Positions 1-7,978 of a stretch of DNA of 64,000 bases are shown in pieces. How positions within the stretch are numbered: the stretch's first letter is position 1; every line of letters begins with the position of its first letter. The notes under the pieces are model-generated. The model did no database searches. It was not told where the DNA came from and saw only the letters and a program-made list of their open reading frames with translations. This DNA comes from Nocardioides sp. dk884 (GTDB taxonomy: Bacteria; Actinomycetota; Actinomycetes; Propionibacteriales; Nocardioidaceae), in NCBI RefSeq assembly GCF_009557055.1, contig NZ_CP045649.1:1649501-1713500 (forward strand). Direction: 5' to 3'. Both the position numbers and the translations under genes were made by a program.

Positions 1-1
1 C

Positions 2-193
2 GACCTCGACGTGCTGGTCTTCGGCCACTCCCACATCCCGTGGGACACCACGACCGCCACCGGCCTGCGACTGCTCAACCCCGGGTCCCCGACCGACCGG
101 CGCCGCCAGCCGCACTGCACCTACATGACGGCGCTCGCCGGCGCCGGCGAGCTGCGCGAGGTGACGCTGCACCGACTGCCCCCGCGCGGTTGA
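2..193 (+). CDS. Metallophosphoesterase, YfcE-like (3' end only)
   Basis: This is the C-terminal 63 codons of a gene that begins before the window. The visible peptide has the GHSHIP segment and a downstream NPGSPTD segment. These correspond to the last metal-binding His block and the NPGS loop of YfcE/MJ0936-type metallophosphodiesterases, which are small cytoplasmic two-metal enzymes. The stop TGA is at 191-193 and the next gene converges on it 10 bases away. The N-terminal metal ligands lie outside the window, so activity cannot be judged. Confidence 0.75.
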   Translation, partial: DLDVLVFGHSHIPWDTTTATGLRLLNPGSPTDRRRQPHCTYMTALAGAGELREVTLHRLPPRG

Positions 194-203
194 GCCGACG
201 CGC

Positions 204-1826
204 TCACTCCGCGAGCAGTCCGGCCCCGCGGCGCGCGTAGAGGTCGAGCACGACCTGGCGGTCGATGACGCCGCAGCGCTGCGCCCACTCGTCGTACGCC
301 GCGGCGAGGTCGGCGACGAGCTCCGGGTGCTCGCCGGCGAGGTCGGAGAGCTCGGTGCGGTCGGTGACCATGTCGTAGAGCTCCCAGTCCTGGGCGTGCT
401 TGCGCACCAGCTTCCAGCGTCCGCGCCGCGCGCCCGAGTTGCCCTCGTGCTCCCAGGTCAGCAATCGCTGGTCGTCGGTGGCGTCGTCGATCAGCGTCGG
501 CAGCAGGCTGGAGCCCTCGGGCGGGTGCACCTCGCGGCCGGCCGCCGCGCGGTCGTAGTCGGCCCCGCTGACCTCGAGTAGCGTCGCCATGATGTCGGTC
601 AGCTGGTGGGGCTGGTGGCGCAGGCGGGCCTTGGTGCCGAGCTCGGCCGGCCAGTGGACCACGAGCGGGGTGGCGATGCCGCCCTCGTGGATCCAGTGCT
701 TGTACTCGCGGAACGGGGTGTTGGAGAGGTTGGCCCAGGATCGGCCGTAGGTGGCGTAGCTGTCCTCGCCGCCCGGTCGGATGCTCGGGTCGTTGCCCGG
801 ACGCACCGGCTCGCCGGCGCGGGTGGTGTCGTCGAAGCTGACGTAGGTGGTCACGAACTCCTGGGCGCTCTCCAGCGGCATCTCCTCGGCGCACCCGCCG
901 TTGTCGGAGAGGAACAGGAACAGCGTGTCCTCCAGGGCGTCCTGCTCGCGCAGCTGGGCCACGATCCGCCCGACCCCCTGGTCGACCCGGTCGACCTGCG
1001 CGGCGTACACCGCCATCCGCAGTGCCTCCCACTCCTTGTCCTCGACCTGGCTCCAGGCCGGCACCCGCGGGTCACGGTCGCTCAGCGGCCAGTCGGGGGC
1101 GATGATCCCGGACTTCACCAGCCGCTCCAGGCGCTGCTCGCGCAGCTCGTCCCAGCCGGCGTCGAAGCGCCCGGCGTACGACGCGATGTCCTCCGGACGC
1201 GCGTGCAGCGGCCAGTGCGGCGCGGTGTAGGCGGTGTAGAGGAAGAACGGGGCGTCGGCGTGCTCGGCGTGGTGCTGGCGCAGGAACTCGACCGCGTGGT
1301 CGGTGATCGCGTCGGTGTAGTAGAAATCCGGGTCCGCGAGCGCCTCGTCGTCGATGGTGGTCTCGTCGCGGGTGAGGGTGCGCGGGCGGAAGAAGCTGCC
1401 GGCGCCCTCGAGGGTGCCGTAGAAGGCATCGAAGCCGCGCCGGGTGGGCCAGCTCGCGGCGGGGGTGTGGATGTCGCCGGAGAGGTGCCACTTGCCCGCG
1501 ATGTAGCTGCGGTAGCCCGCGGTGCCGAGCGCCTCGGCGAGGGTGACGTTGCGGTCGTTGAGCGTGCCGGGGTAGCCCTCGGGGGAGTCGTCGTAGTTGA
1601 GGATGCCGATCCCGGTCTGGTGCGGGTGCAGGCCGGTCATCAGCGACGCGCGCGAGGGGCTGCAGCGCGCCGTGTTGTAGAACTGCGTCAGCCGCACCCC
1701 CGACTCCGCCAGCGCGTCGATGTGGGGTGTGCGGATCTCGCCTCCGTAGCACCCGATGTCGGAGAAGCCCATGTCGTCCACGAGGACGATCACGACATGG
1801 GGGCGGCGGGCGGTGCGCTGCGGCAT
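204..1826 (-). CDS. Arylsulfatase-type sulfatase
   Basis: A 540-residue type I sulfatase, expected to hydrolyse sulfate esters. The N-terminus carries VDDMGFSDIG with the metal-binding Asp pair (about residues 17-18). Residues 55-59 are CSPSR, the C-x-P-x-R signature in which the Cys becomes formylglycine. Later parts include a KWHLSGD lysine motif, a SDNGG metal site and HEGGIATP. Length is normal for the family and no signal peptide is obvious, so it may be cytoplasmic. It is transcribed away from a polyamine-type ABC importer across about 135 bases. In Pseudomonas an arylsulfatase gene lies beside an importer for sulfate esters, so a shared role here is possible. The natural substrate cannot be read from sequence. 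Confidence 0.9.
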   Translation of the reverse strand: MPQRTARRPHVVIVLVDDMGFSDIGCYGGEIRTPHIDALAESGVRLTQFYNTARCSPSRASLMTGLHPHQTGIGILNYDDSPEGYPGTLNDRNVTLAEALGTAGYRSYIAGKWHLSGDIHTPAASWPTRRGFDAFYGTLEGAGSFFRPRTLTRDETTIDDEALADPDFYYTDAITDHAVEFLRQHHAEHADAPFFLYTAYTAPHWPLHARPEDIASYAGRFDAGWDELREQRLERLVKSGIIAPDWPLSDRDPRVPAWSQVEDKEWEALRMAVYAAQVDRVDQGVGRIVAQLREQDALEDTLFLFLSDNGGCAEEMPLESAQEFVTTYVSFDDTTRAGEPVRPGNDPSIRPGGEDSYATYGRSWANLSNTPFREYKHWIHEGGIATPLVVHWPAELGTKARLRHQPHQLTDIMATLLEVSGADYDRAAAGREVHPPEGSSLLPTLIDDATDDQRLLTWEHEGNSGARRGRWKLVRKHAQDWELYDMVTDRTELSDLAGEHPELVADLAAAYDEWAQRCGVIDRQVVLDLYARRGAGLLAE

Positions 1827-1910
1827 GGGGGCTCTTCTCTGCTCGGCGGTCTCGGGTGCTCGGTGGTCCGTACGGCGCGCCGTGGCGGTGGACGCGGCCG
1901 CGGTCCGTGT

Positions 1911-1926
1911 TTAATGTGCACAATAC
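1911..1926. promoter_or_regulatory. Candidate operator in the sulfatase/ABC divergent region
   Basis: The short divergent region contains an AT-rich stretch, unusual in this GC-rich DNA, centred on the perfect 8-base palindrome TGTGCACA at 1915-1922. Placement between a sulfatase gene and an importer gene fits a repressor or activator site serving both. No regulator gene is adjacent, so the binding protein is unknown. Confidence 0.3.
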
Positions 1927-1961
1927 CGATGGAGTTAATGAATCAGAGAAAGTTGGACGCC

Positions 1962-3074
1962 GTGAAGTCATCCCTCACCCGTTTCCTCGCCGCGGCGGCG
2001 GTCCTGCCGGCGGTGGCGGCCATCGCCTCGTGCGGCTCCGACGGCGCCAGCGCCGACGGTGGCGACGCGGAGATCGTGATCGCGCGCGGCGCCGGCGTCA
2101 ACGGCGCGGCGATCGAGACGCTCGTCGGCGAGTTCGAGGAGGAGACCGGGGTCGAGGTCGACACCGTCGAGCTCAGTGACACCGACTACGGGCCCAAGAT
2201 GCGGCTGATCCAGCAGACCGGGCGCTCCGACTTCGACCTCGCGATCGCGATCCCCGGCGACATCTTCCCGCTCACCGACACCGACGGGGTCTACGCGCCG
2301 CTCGACACCGCGGGCTTCGACCCCGAGGGCCTCGCCGCGCTCGAGGAGGCCGGATTGGTCGAGGACAACCACCTGGTCAACCAGGACATCACGCCGCTGA
2401 CGGTGTACAGCAACGAGTTCGCGGACAACCCGCCGAACACCTGGGCGGACTTCTTCGACCTCGAGAAGTACCCCGGCTACCGCGGCCTGCAGTCCGGCGG
2501 CTTCGGCGTCCCGATCAACATCGAGATCGCACTGCTCGCCGACGGCGTCGCGCCCGCCGACCTCTACCCGCTCGACCTGGACCGGGCGTTCGCCAAGCTC
2601 GACACGATCAAGGACGACATCACCTTGTGGGACGCGGCTCCCAAGTCGCTCCAGGACGTGCTGGACGGGAACACGACGATGACCTTCACCTACTCCCCGG
2701 CGGCCCTGGGCGCGGTCAAGGACGGCGCGGACGTGGGCGTCACCCTCTTCGAGGACGCGCCGATCGTGCGCGGCTATGCGGCGCTGCTGGAGAAGGGCCC
2801 GAACGGCCCGGACGCCGGGCAGCAGTTCCTCGACTGGTGGAGCAAGCCCGAGGTGCAGGCGAGGTACGCCGAGCTGACCAACTTCGGCATCGTGCTGCCC
2901 TCGACGGCGGTCTATGAGCGCCTGGACCGCAAGGACCTGGCCTATGCGCCGTTCGTGGAGGGCCAGGAGCAGGGCTCGCTGCTCGACTACGACTACTACA
3001 CCGAGACCAACGACGCCGACGTCAGCAACCTCGACGAGGTCCTCAACCGCTGGAACGAGTGGCGCGCTTCGTGA
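1962..3074 (+). CDS. ABC transporter substrate-binding lipoprotein (polyamine-type)
   Basis: A 370-residue extracellular solute-binding protein of the PotD/iron-type fold, anchored as a lipoprotein. From GTG 1962 the protein starts with a short basic region, a hydrophobic stretch and the lipobox IASC. ATG codons at 1929 and 1938 are in frame, but they lie in AT-rich leader DNA and would only lengthen the n-region, so GTG 1962 is preferred without certainty. The mature part has the usual pattern of a periplasmic-binding-protein class II fold. The stop overlaps the permease start as GTGA. Spermidine/putrescine-type systems are the closest family by gene order. A sulfated or other small organic substrate is possible given the neighbouring sulfatase. 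Confidence 0.8.
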   Translation: MKSSLTRFLAAAAVLPAVAAIASCGSDGASADGGDAEIVIARGAGVNGAAIETLVGEFEEETGVEVDTVELSDTDYGPKMRLIQQTGRSDFDLAIAIPGDIFPLTDTDGVYAPLDTAGFDPEGLAALEEAGLVEDNHLVNQDITPLTVYSNEFADNPPNTWADFFDLEKYPGYRGLQSGGFGVPINIEIALLADGVAPADLYPLDLDRAFAKLDTIKDDITLWDAAPKSLQDVLDGNTTMTFTYSPAALGAVKDGADVGVTLFEDAPIVRGYAALLEKGPNGPDAGQQFLDWWSKPEVQARYAELTNFGIVLPSTAVYERLDRKDLAYAPFVEGQEQGSLLDYDYYTETNDADVSNLDEVLNRWNEWRAS

Positions 3075-4819
3075 CGGTCCTCGCCCCGCGTGCCCGGCAG
3101 GTGCCGGGGGTGCGGCGGGTGCGGCGGGTGCCCTCGCTCGCCAGCCCCGCCCTGCTCGCCCTCCCGGCCGTCGCGTTCGTCGTGGTCTTCGCGGTGTTCC
3201 CGCTCGCCGACTTCGCCTGGCGCAGCATCCGCGTCGACGGCTCCTTCACCCTCGCCCACTACCGCGAGATCGCGGAGAGCAGCTACTTCGGCGACGTCCT
3301 GGTGCGCACGGTCCTCACCAGCATGGGCGTGACCGCGTGCTGCGTGGTGCTGGGCTACCCGCTCGCGGTGCTGCTGCACCGCGCCCGCGGTCGCACCAAG
3401 ATCCTGCTCGCCGCCCTGGTGGTGCTGCCCTACCTCACCTCGGTGCTGGTGCGCGTCTTCGCGTGGTCGGCGCTGCTCGGGCTGCGCGGCCCGGTGAACC
3501 GGGTGCTGGTCGCCCTCGGCGTCTTCGAGGAGCCCCAGCAGCTCGGGCACAGTCTCACCGGGGCGGTCATCGGGCTGGTCCACGTGCTGATGCCGATCGC
3601 GGTGCTGACGATGTGGGCGACCATGTCGCGCATCGCGCCGGGGCACGAGGTCACCGCCGGTGCGCTGGGCGCCTCGCCGGTGCGGGTCTTCACGAGCGTG
3701 TACTGGCCGCTGTCGCGACCCGGCGTCGCCGCGGGCGCGCTCCTGGTCTACGTGCTGGCGCTGGGCGCCTACGTCATCCCGGTGGCGCTGGGCGCGACCA
3801 ACGGGCTGCTGTTCGCCCAGGTCGTGGCCGACCAGGCCACCGTCGCGCTGAACTGGCCGCTGGCCGGCGCGATGACCGTGGCGATGCTGCTGGCCGGCGT
3901 CGCCCCGCTGGTGGTGGTGCGGCTGGTGCTGCGCCGGCGCCGCGACCCCTACCCGGCCCGCCAGCGGCTCGCCTTGCGGTTCGTGCTGCCGGTGCTCGAG
4001 CTGGTGCCCGCGCCGGTGTGGCGGGTGCTCGCGCGGGTCCTGGCCCTGCTGGTGCTGGCCTTCCTGGTGATCCCCGAGCTCGTCGTGGTGGTGTTCTCCG
4101 TCGGCCCCACCAACCGGCTCTCGCTGCCGCCGGACTCGCTGACCCTCGACGGCTACCGGGCCTTCTTCGACGACCCGCTGTGGACCACGCCGATGTCGCG
4201 CTCGTTCGCGTTCGCCGCCGCCGACGGGGTGCTCGCGCTGGTGCTCGGCGGGCTCGCGGCGTACGGCCTGGTGAGGGCGGGGGGACGGGCGCTGACCCTC
4301 GGCCTGGGCCTGCTGGTCTTCCCGCTTGCCCTGCCCGAGATCGTGCCCGCGCTCAGCTTCTACGTCTTCGCCAACCGTTTCGGGCTGTCGGGGACGTCGT
4401 CGGGCGTGGTGATCGGGCAGGCGGTCACCGCGATCAGCCTGGCCGTGGTGATCATCGCGGCGGTGGTGCGCAACATCGACCTCGACCTCGAGCACGCCTC
4501 CCGGATGAGCGGCGCCTCGCGGCTGCGGACCCTCGCGCGGGTGGTCGTGCCGCTCGCGATGCCCGGGCTCCTCGTGGGTGGGCTGTACGCGTTCCTCAAC
4601 GCCTTCGACAATCTCGTCCTGCCGCTGTTCGTGGCCGGGCTCAACACCACCGTGCCGGTGCGGATGTTCTCCCAGATGCAAGACACCCTCAGCTCCACGA
4701 TCGCGGTCGTGGCCTCGCTGCTGATCGGGCTGCTGCTGGCGGCGACCGCGGTCGCGGTCGCGGTGATGTCGCGCGCCCCGGCCCGTATCGACCTCGCCGA
4801 CGTGGCGAGCAGGAAGTGA
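3071..4819 (+). CDS. Fused double ABC permease (PotB-PotC-like)
   Basis: A single 582-residue membrane protein containing two complete binding-protein-dependent permease domains, normally two genes. The first half carries TM segments and an EAA-like loop near GHEVTAGALGASPVRVF. The second half repeats the pattern with DLEHASRMSGASRLRTL, also an EAA-type loop that docks on the ATPase. A basic linker joins the halves. GTG 3071 overlaps the preceding stop as GTGA. An in-frame GTG at 3059 would add four residues. The ATPase gene follows after five bases, so this is the third component of one importer. Confidence 0.88.
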   Translation: MTVLAPRARQVPGVRRVRRVPSLASPALLALPAVAFVVVFAVFPLADFAWRSIRVDGSFTLAHYREIAESSYFGDVLVRTVLTSMGVTACCVVLGYPLAVLLHRARGRTKILLAALVVLPYLTSVLVRVFAWSALLGLRGPVNRVLVALGVFEEPQQLGHSLTGAVIGLVHVLMPIAVLTMWATMSRIAPGHEVTAGALGASPVRVFTSVYWPLSRPGVAAGALLVYVLALGAYVIPVALGATNGLLFAQVVADQATVALNWPLAGAMTVAMLLAGVAPLVVVRLVLRRRRDPYPARQRLALRFVLPVLELVPAPVWRVLARVLALLVLAFLVIPELVVVVFSVGPTNRLSLPPDSLTLDGYRAFFDDPLWTTPMSRSFAFAAADGVLALVLGGLAAYGLVRAGGRALTLGLGLLVFPLALPEIVPALSFYVFANRFGLSGTSSGVVIGQAVTAISLAVVIIAAVVRNIDLDLEHASRMSGASRLRTLARVVVPLAMPGLLVGGLYAFLNAFDNLVLPLFVAGLNTTVPVRMFSQMQDTLSSTIAVVASLLIGLLLAATAVAVAVMSRAPARIDLADVASRK

Positions 4820-4824
4820 CGGAC

Positions 4825-5934
4825 ATGACGGTGACCACCTCCACCACCCCCGCACCCGACGCCACCGGGCGCGCGCCCGAGGCCGTCGGGCTGGACCGCG
4901 CGACCAAGCGGTACGGCGCCGTGGCCGCGCTCGACGGCGTCTCGCTGTCGGTCGGCGACGGCGAGTTCGTGACCCTGCTCGGGCCCAGCGGCAGCGGGAA
5001 GACGACCTGCCTGCAGATCATGGCCGGCATCACCCGACCCGACGACGGCACGGTGCGGATCGCGGGTCGCGACGTACGCCGGGTGCCGATGCACAAGCGC
5101 AACATCGGGATGGTCTTCCAGAGCTACGCGCTCTTCCCGCACCTCGACGTCGCGTCGAACGTGCTCTATCCGCTGCGCACGCGCGGGTGGTCGAAGGAGC
5201 GCGCGCTGCGGGCGATGCGCGAGGCGCTCGCGCTCGTGCGGCTGACCGGGTTCGAGGAGCGCCGTCCCGACCAGCTCAGCGGCGGGCAGCAGCAGCGGGT
5301 GGCGCTCGCGCGGGCGATCGTCTTCGAGCCGAGCGTGCTGCTGCTCGACGAGCCGCTGTCGGCGCTGGACCGGTTGCTGCGCGAGGAGATGCAGCTGGAG
5401 CTGCGCCGGGTGCACGAGCTCACCGGCATGGCGACGGTGTGCGTCACCCACGACCGCTCCGAGGCGCTGACGATGTCGGACCGGGTGGTGCTCCTCGACG
5501 GCGGCCGGATCGTCCAGGAGGGCACGCCGCGGGAGATGTACGACGACTCCGCGACGCTGTTCGCCGCGCAGTTCCTGGGGGAGGTGAACCGGTTCGCGAT
5601 GACGTTGCGCGACGGGGTGCTGTCCGACGGCGCCCGGACGCTGCGCTCGACGCGTGCCGCCACGGTGCCCGAGGGCGACGTCGACGTGGCGTTCCGGGTC
5701 GAGAACGTGCGCCTGGAGCCCGCCGGGGACGAGCGGGGCGACGAGGCCTGGACGGGTGTCGTGCGCGACACGGTCTTCCTCGGCGAGGGGATGCGCTACG
5801 TCGTCGACCTCGGCGGCGGGTCGGTGGTCGCCCGGGTGGCGCGGGGCCTGGGCCCGGTCGCCTTCGTCGCGGGTGACCGGGTGCGGGTGCGGGTGGCGCC
5901 GAGCGAGGTGATGGTCTTCCCGGCCGCAGGGTGA
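4825..5934 (+). CDS. ABC transporter ATP-binding protein (PotA-like)
   Basis: A 369-residue ATPase that powers the upstream importer. Walker A is GPSGSGKTT (about residues 53-61), then the Q-loop FQSYALFP, the signature LSGGQQQR, Walker [12 protein letters not shown] and the switch His in [10 protein letters not shown]. The C-terminal third is a TOBE-type regulatory domain, as in PotA, FbpC and other MOI-family ATPases. ATG 4825 is five bases after the permease stop. Confidence 0.9.
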   Translation: MTVTTSTTPAPDATGRAPEAVGLDRATKRYGAVAALDGVSLSVGDGEFVTLLGPSGSGKTTCLQIMAGITRPDDGTVRIAGRDVRRVPMHKRNIGMVFQSYALFPHLDVASNVLYPLRTRGWSKERALRAMREALALVRLTGFEERRPDQLSGGQQQRVALARAIVFEPSVLLLDEPLSALDRLLREEMQLELRRVHELTGMATVCVTHDRSEALTMSDRVVLLDGGRIVQEGTPREMYDDSATLFAAQFLGEVNRFAMTLRDGVLSDGARTLRSTRAATVPEGDVDVAFRVENVRLEPAGDERGDEAWTGVVRDTVFLGEGMRYVVDLGGGSVVARVARGLGPVAFVAGDRVRVRVAPSEVMVFPAAG

Positions 5935-5975
5935 CGGCTGCTCGGCTGTCGCTGCGCGCCCGCTACCGTGACGCC

Positions 5976-6575
5976 ATGCGAGTGGGACTCACCGGCGGGA
6001 TCGCCTCGGGCAAGAGCACTGTCGCGGCGATGCTGGAGGAGCTCGGCGCGGTCATCATCGACGGCGACAAGCTCGCCCGCGAGGTGGTCGAGCGGGGCAC
6101 GCCCGGGCTCGCCGCGGTCGTCGAGGCCTTCGGCGAGGAGCTGCTGACCCCGGAGGGCGACCTGGACCGGCCCGCGCTGGGCAAGGTCGTCTTCGGCGAC
6201 GAGGCCAAGCGCCGGGTCCTCGAGGGGATCGTGCACCCGTTGGTCTTCGAGCGGTACGCCGCGCTCGAGGCAGCTGCCCCGCCGGACGCCCTGGTCGTGC
6301 ATGACATCCCGCTGCTGGCCGAGTCCGGGCGCGCCGACACCTTCGACGCCGTACTCGTGGTGGACGTGCCGGTCGCGACCCAGCTCGAGCGGCTGGTCCG
6401 CGACCGGGGCATGGACCCTGCCGACGCCGAGGCACGCATCGCCGCGCAGGCGACGCGCGAGCAGCGCCTCGCCATCGCCACCCACGTGCTGGACAACACC
6501 GGCACCCGCGAGCAGCTGCGCGACCGGGTGCACGAGGTGGTCGCGGAGCTCCGCGGCGCGGCGGACCGGCTGTAA
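5976..6575 (+). CDS. coaE: Dephospho-CoA kinase
   Basis: Phosphorylates the 3' hydroxyl of dephospho-CoA, the last step of coenzyme A synthesis. The protein (199 residues) opens with [15 protein letters not shown], which contains the P-loop. It continues with [11 protein letters not shown], the conserved DxD/AR block, and a helical CoA domain with the family's HP motif (GIVHPLVF). Length matches the family. ATG 5976 is chosen because the P-loop normally starts within five residues of the initiator. An in-frame upstream start would add a non-conserved tail overlapping the ABC gene. Confidence 0.95.
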   Translation: MRVGLTGGIASGKSTVAAMLEELGAVIIDGDKLAREVVERGTPGLAAVVEAFGEELLTPEGDLDRPALGKVVFGDEAKRRVLEGIVHPLVFERYAALEAAAPPDALVVHDIPLLAESGRADTFDAVLVVDVPVATQLERLVRDRGMDPADAEARIAAQATREQRLAIATHVLDNTGTREQLRDRVHEVVAELRGAADRL

Positions 6576-6660
6576 CGCGGGGTTGTTGCCGCTCCACACG
6601 CGTCGTACGACGTGCGAAGCGTCGACACTCCGTGGGAAGAGCCCGCGGCCGCACCACAAG

Positions 6661-6695
6661 CGCCGACTCGCGCAACCACAAGGGCCGACTCGGCG
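6661..6695. repeat. Palindromic GCCGACTCGGC-type intergenic repeat, copy 1
   Basis: Two near-identical blocks, CGCCGACTCG and GGCCGACTCGGCG, separated by about a dozen bases. The core is nearly self-complementary, so the pair can fold as a hairpin. Related blocks occur in intergenic DNA at 18828-18857 and 22257-22286, suggesting a dispersed family. Confidence 0.4.
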
Positions 6696-6705
6696 AGATG
6701 CACGA

Positions 6706-6736
6706 GAGCCCCCGCCGTGCGGGACGGCGAGGGCTC
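6706..6736. terminator. Bidirectional terminator hairpin between coaE and the sigma factor gene
   Basis: An inverted repeat with 12 paired bases plus one mismatch, GAGCCC-x-CGCCGT against ACGGCG-x-GGGCTC, with a 5-base loop. It lies between two converging genes. There is no U tract, as is common for terminators in high-GC actinobacteria. Confidence 0.65.
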
Positions 6737-6762
6737 GGGTGCGAGAGGTGACGCGGGCGGGG

Positions 6763-7719
6763 TCAGGCCGCCAGGTCGGGGTCGGCGATGCGGCGCAGCT
6801 TCTGCAGCGCCTCCCGCTCGAGCTGGCGGACCCGCTCGGCGGAGATGCCGTGCTTGGTGCCGATGTCGGCGAGCTTGTGCTGGCGCCCGTCGACCAGGCC
6901 GTAGCGCGAGCGGATGATGTCGGCGGCACGGTCGTCGAGGTGACCGACCAGGCTGTTGAGCCGCTCGCGCGACTCCACGTCGAGGACGGTGAGGTCCGGG
7001 CCCGGCGAGGTCTCCTGGGCCATCAGGTCGCCCAGCGAGGTGTCGCCGTCCTCATCGACCGGGGAGTCGAGGCTGACGTGCTCGCGGCCCCAGGCCATCA
7101 GGTCCAGCACCCGCTCGACCTCCATGCCGAGCTCCTGGGCGATCTCGGCGGGCTCGGGGTCGCGGCCGAGCTGGCGCTCCAGGGTGCGGCGCGCGCCGCC
7201 GACCTGGTTGAGCTCCTCGACCACGTGCACGGGCAGGCGTACGACCCGGGCCTGCTGGGCGATCCCTCGCGTGATCGCCTGGCGCACCCACCAGGTCGCG
7301 TAGGTGGAGAACTTGTAGCCCTTGGTGTAGTCGAACTTCTCGACCGCCCGGATCAGGCCGGTGTTGCCCTCTTGGATCAGGTCGAGCATCGGCATCTGCG
7401 CGCGGCCGTACTTGCGGGCGATGGAGACCACGAGGCGCAGGTTGGCGGTGATGAAGGTGTCGACGGCGCGTCGCCCCTCCTCGGCCAGCCACTCCAGCTC
7501 CTCGCGGGAGGCCGACATGGGGGCACCACCCTTGCGGCGACCGACGCGGCCCTCGCGCAGCAGCTGCTCGGCCATCAGCCCGGCCTCGATCGTCTTGGAG
7601 AGCTCGACCTCGGCGGCGGCGTCGAGCAAGGGGTTGCGCGCGATCTCGTCGAGGTAGAGGCCGACGCTGTCGCGGCCCTCGATCTCGCGTGTCCCTGCCG
7701 TCGCGGTTCGTGTAGCCAT
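6763..7719 (-). CDS. Sigma-70 family sigma factor, group 2 (SigB/Hrd-like)
   Basis: A 318-residue alternative sigma factor related to the principal one at 34.1 kb but without its long Lys/Ala-rich N-terminus. It contains region 1.2 (DSVGLYLDEIARNPLL), regions 2.1-2.4 ([46 protein letters not shown]), region 3 and a region 4.2 helix-turn-helix (KHGISAERVRQLEREAL). The WW/RQ residues for -10 recognition are intact, so it should read promoters close to the housekeeping consensus. The start ATG at 7719 follows a GAGGAGGG ribosome-binding site. The leader upstream is about 260 bases long to the next gene, so it is probably monocistronic. Confidence 0.9.
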   Translation of the reverse strand: MATRTATAGTREIEGRDSVGLYLDEIARNPLLDAAAEVELSKTIEAGLMAEQLLREGRVGRRKGGAPMSASREELEWLAEEGRRAVDTFITANLRLVVSIARKYGRAQMPMLDLIQEGNTGLIRAVEKFDYTKGYKFSTYATWWVRQAITRGIAQQARVVRLPVHVVEELNQVGGARRTLERQLGRDPEPAEIAQELGMEVERVLDLMAWGREHVSLDSPVDEDGDTSLGDLMAQETSPGPDLTVLDVESRERLNSLVGHLDDRAADIIRSRYGLVDGRQHKLADIGTKHGISAERVRQLEREALQKLRRIADPDLAA

Positions 7720-7978
7720 GGGGGACCCTCCTCGCTTCTGTGGTCGCCGCGCGGTGCAGTGCCACAAGGTGAACAACGCTCCCTGTGTCCCGAGGATTCC
7801 CCGGTCAAACGTGGAGCCTTCACCCCTGAACGACGTCCGGGACGGGCGCCGAGTTGCGTCGCGGCCGAACTCTCAGGGACTTCTCAGGGCCCCCGCCCCC
7901 CGGATGGGGAGCGGGGCCCTGGGAGTGGTTCGGCGCCGCGGGCGACACGGATTGCTCAGCGGGTCGAGCGCGCTTCGT

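Noticed and set aside
606..1961. N-terminal extension of the binding-protein gene across the sulfatase gene
   Set aside because: The extension is the antisense of the sulfatase. A lipoprotein signal starts only at 1929-1962.
2996..4855. A 619-codon minus-strand frame over the fused permease
   Set aside because: His/Gln/Arg-rich shadow. The plus strand shows two permease domains with EAA loops and coupled starts.
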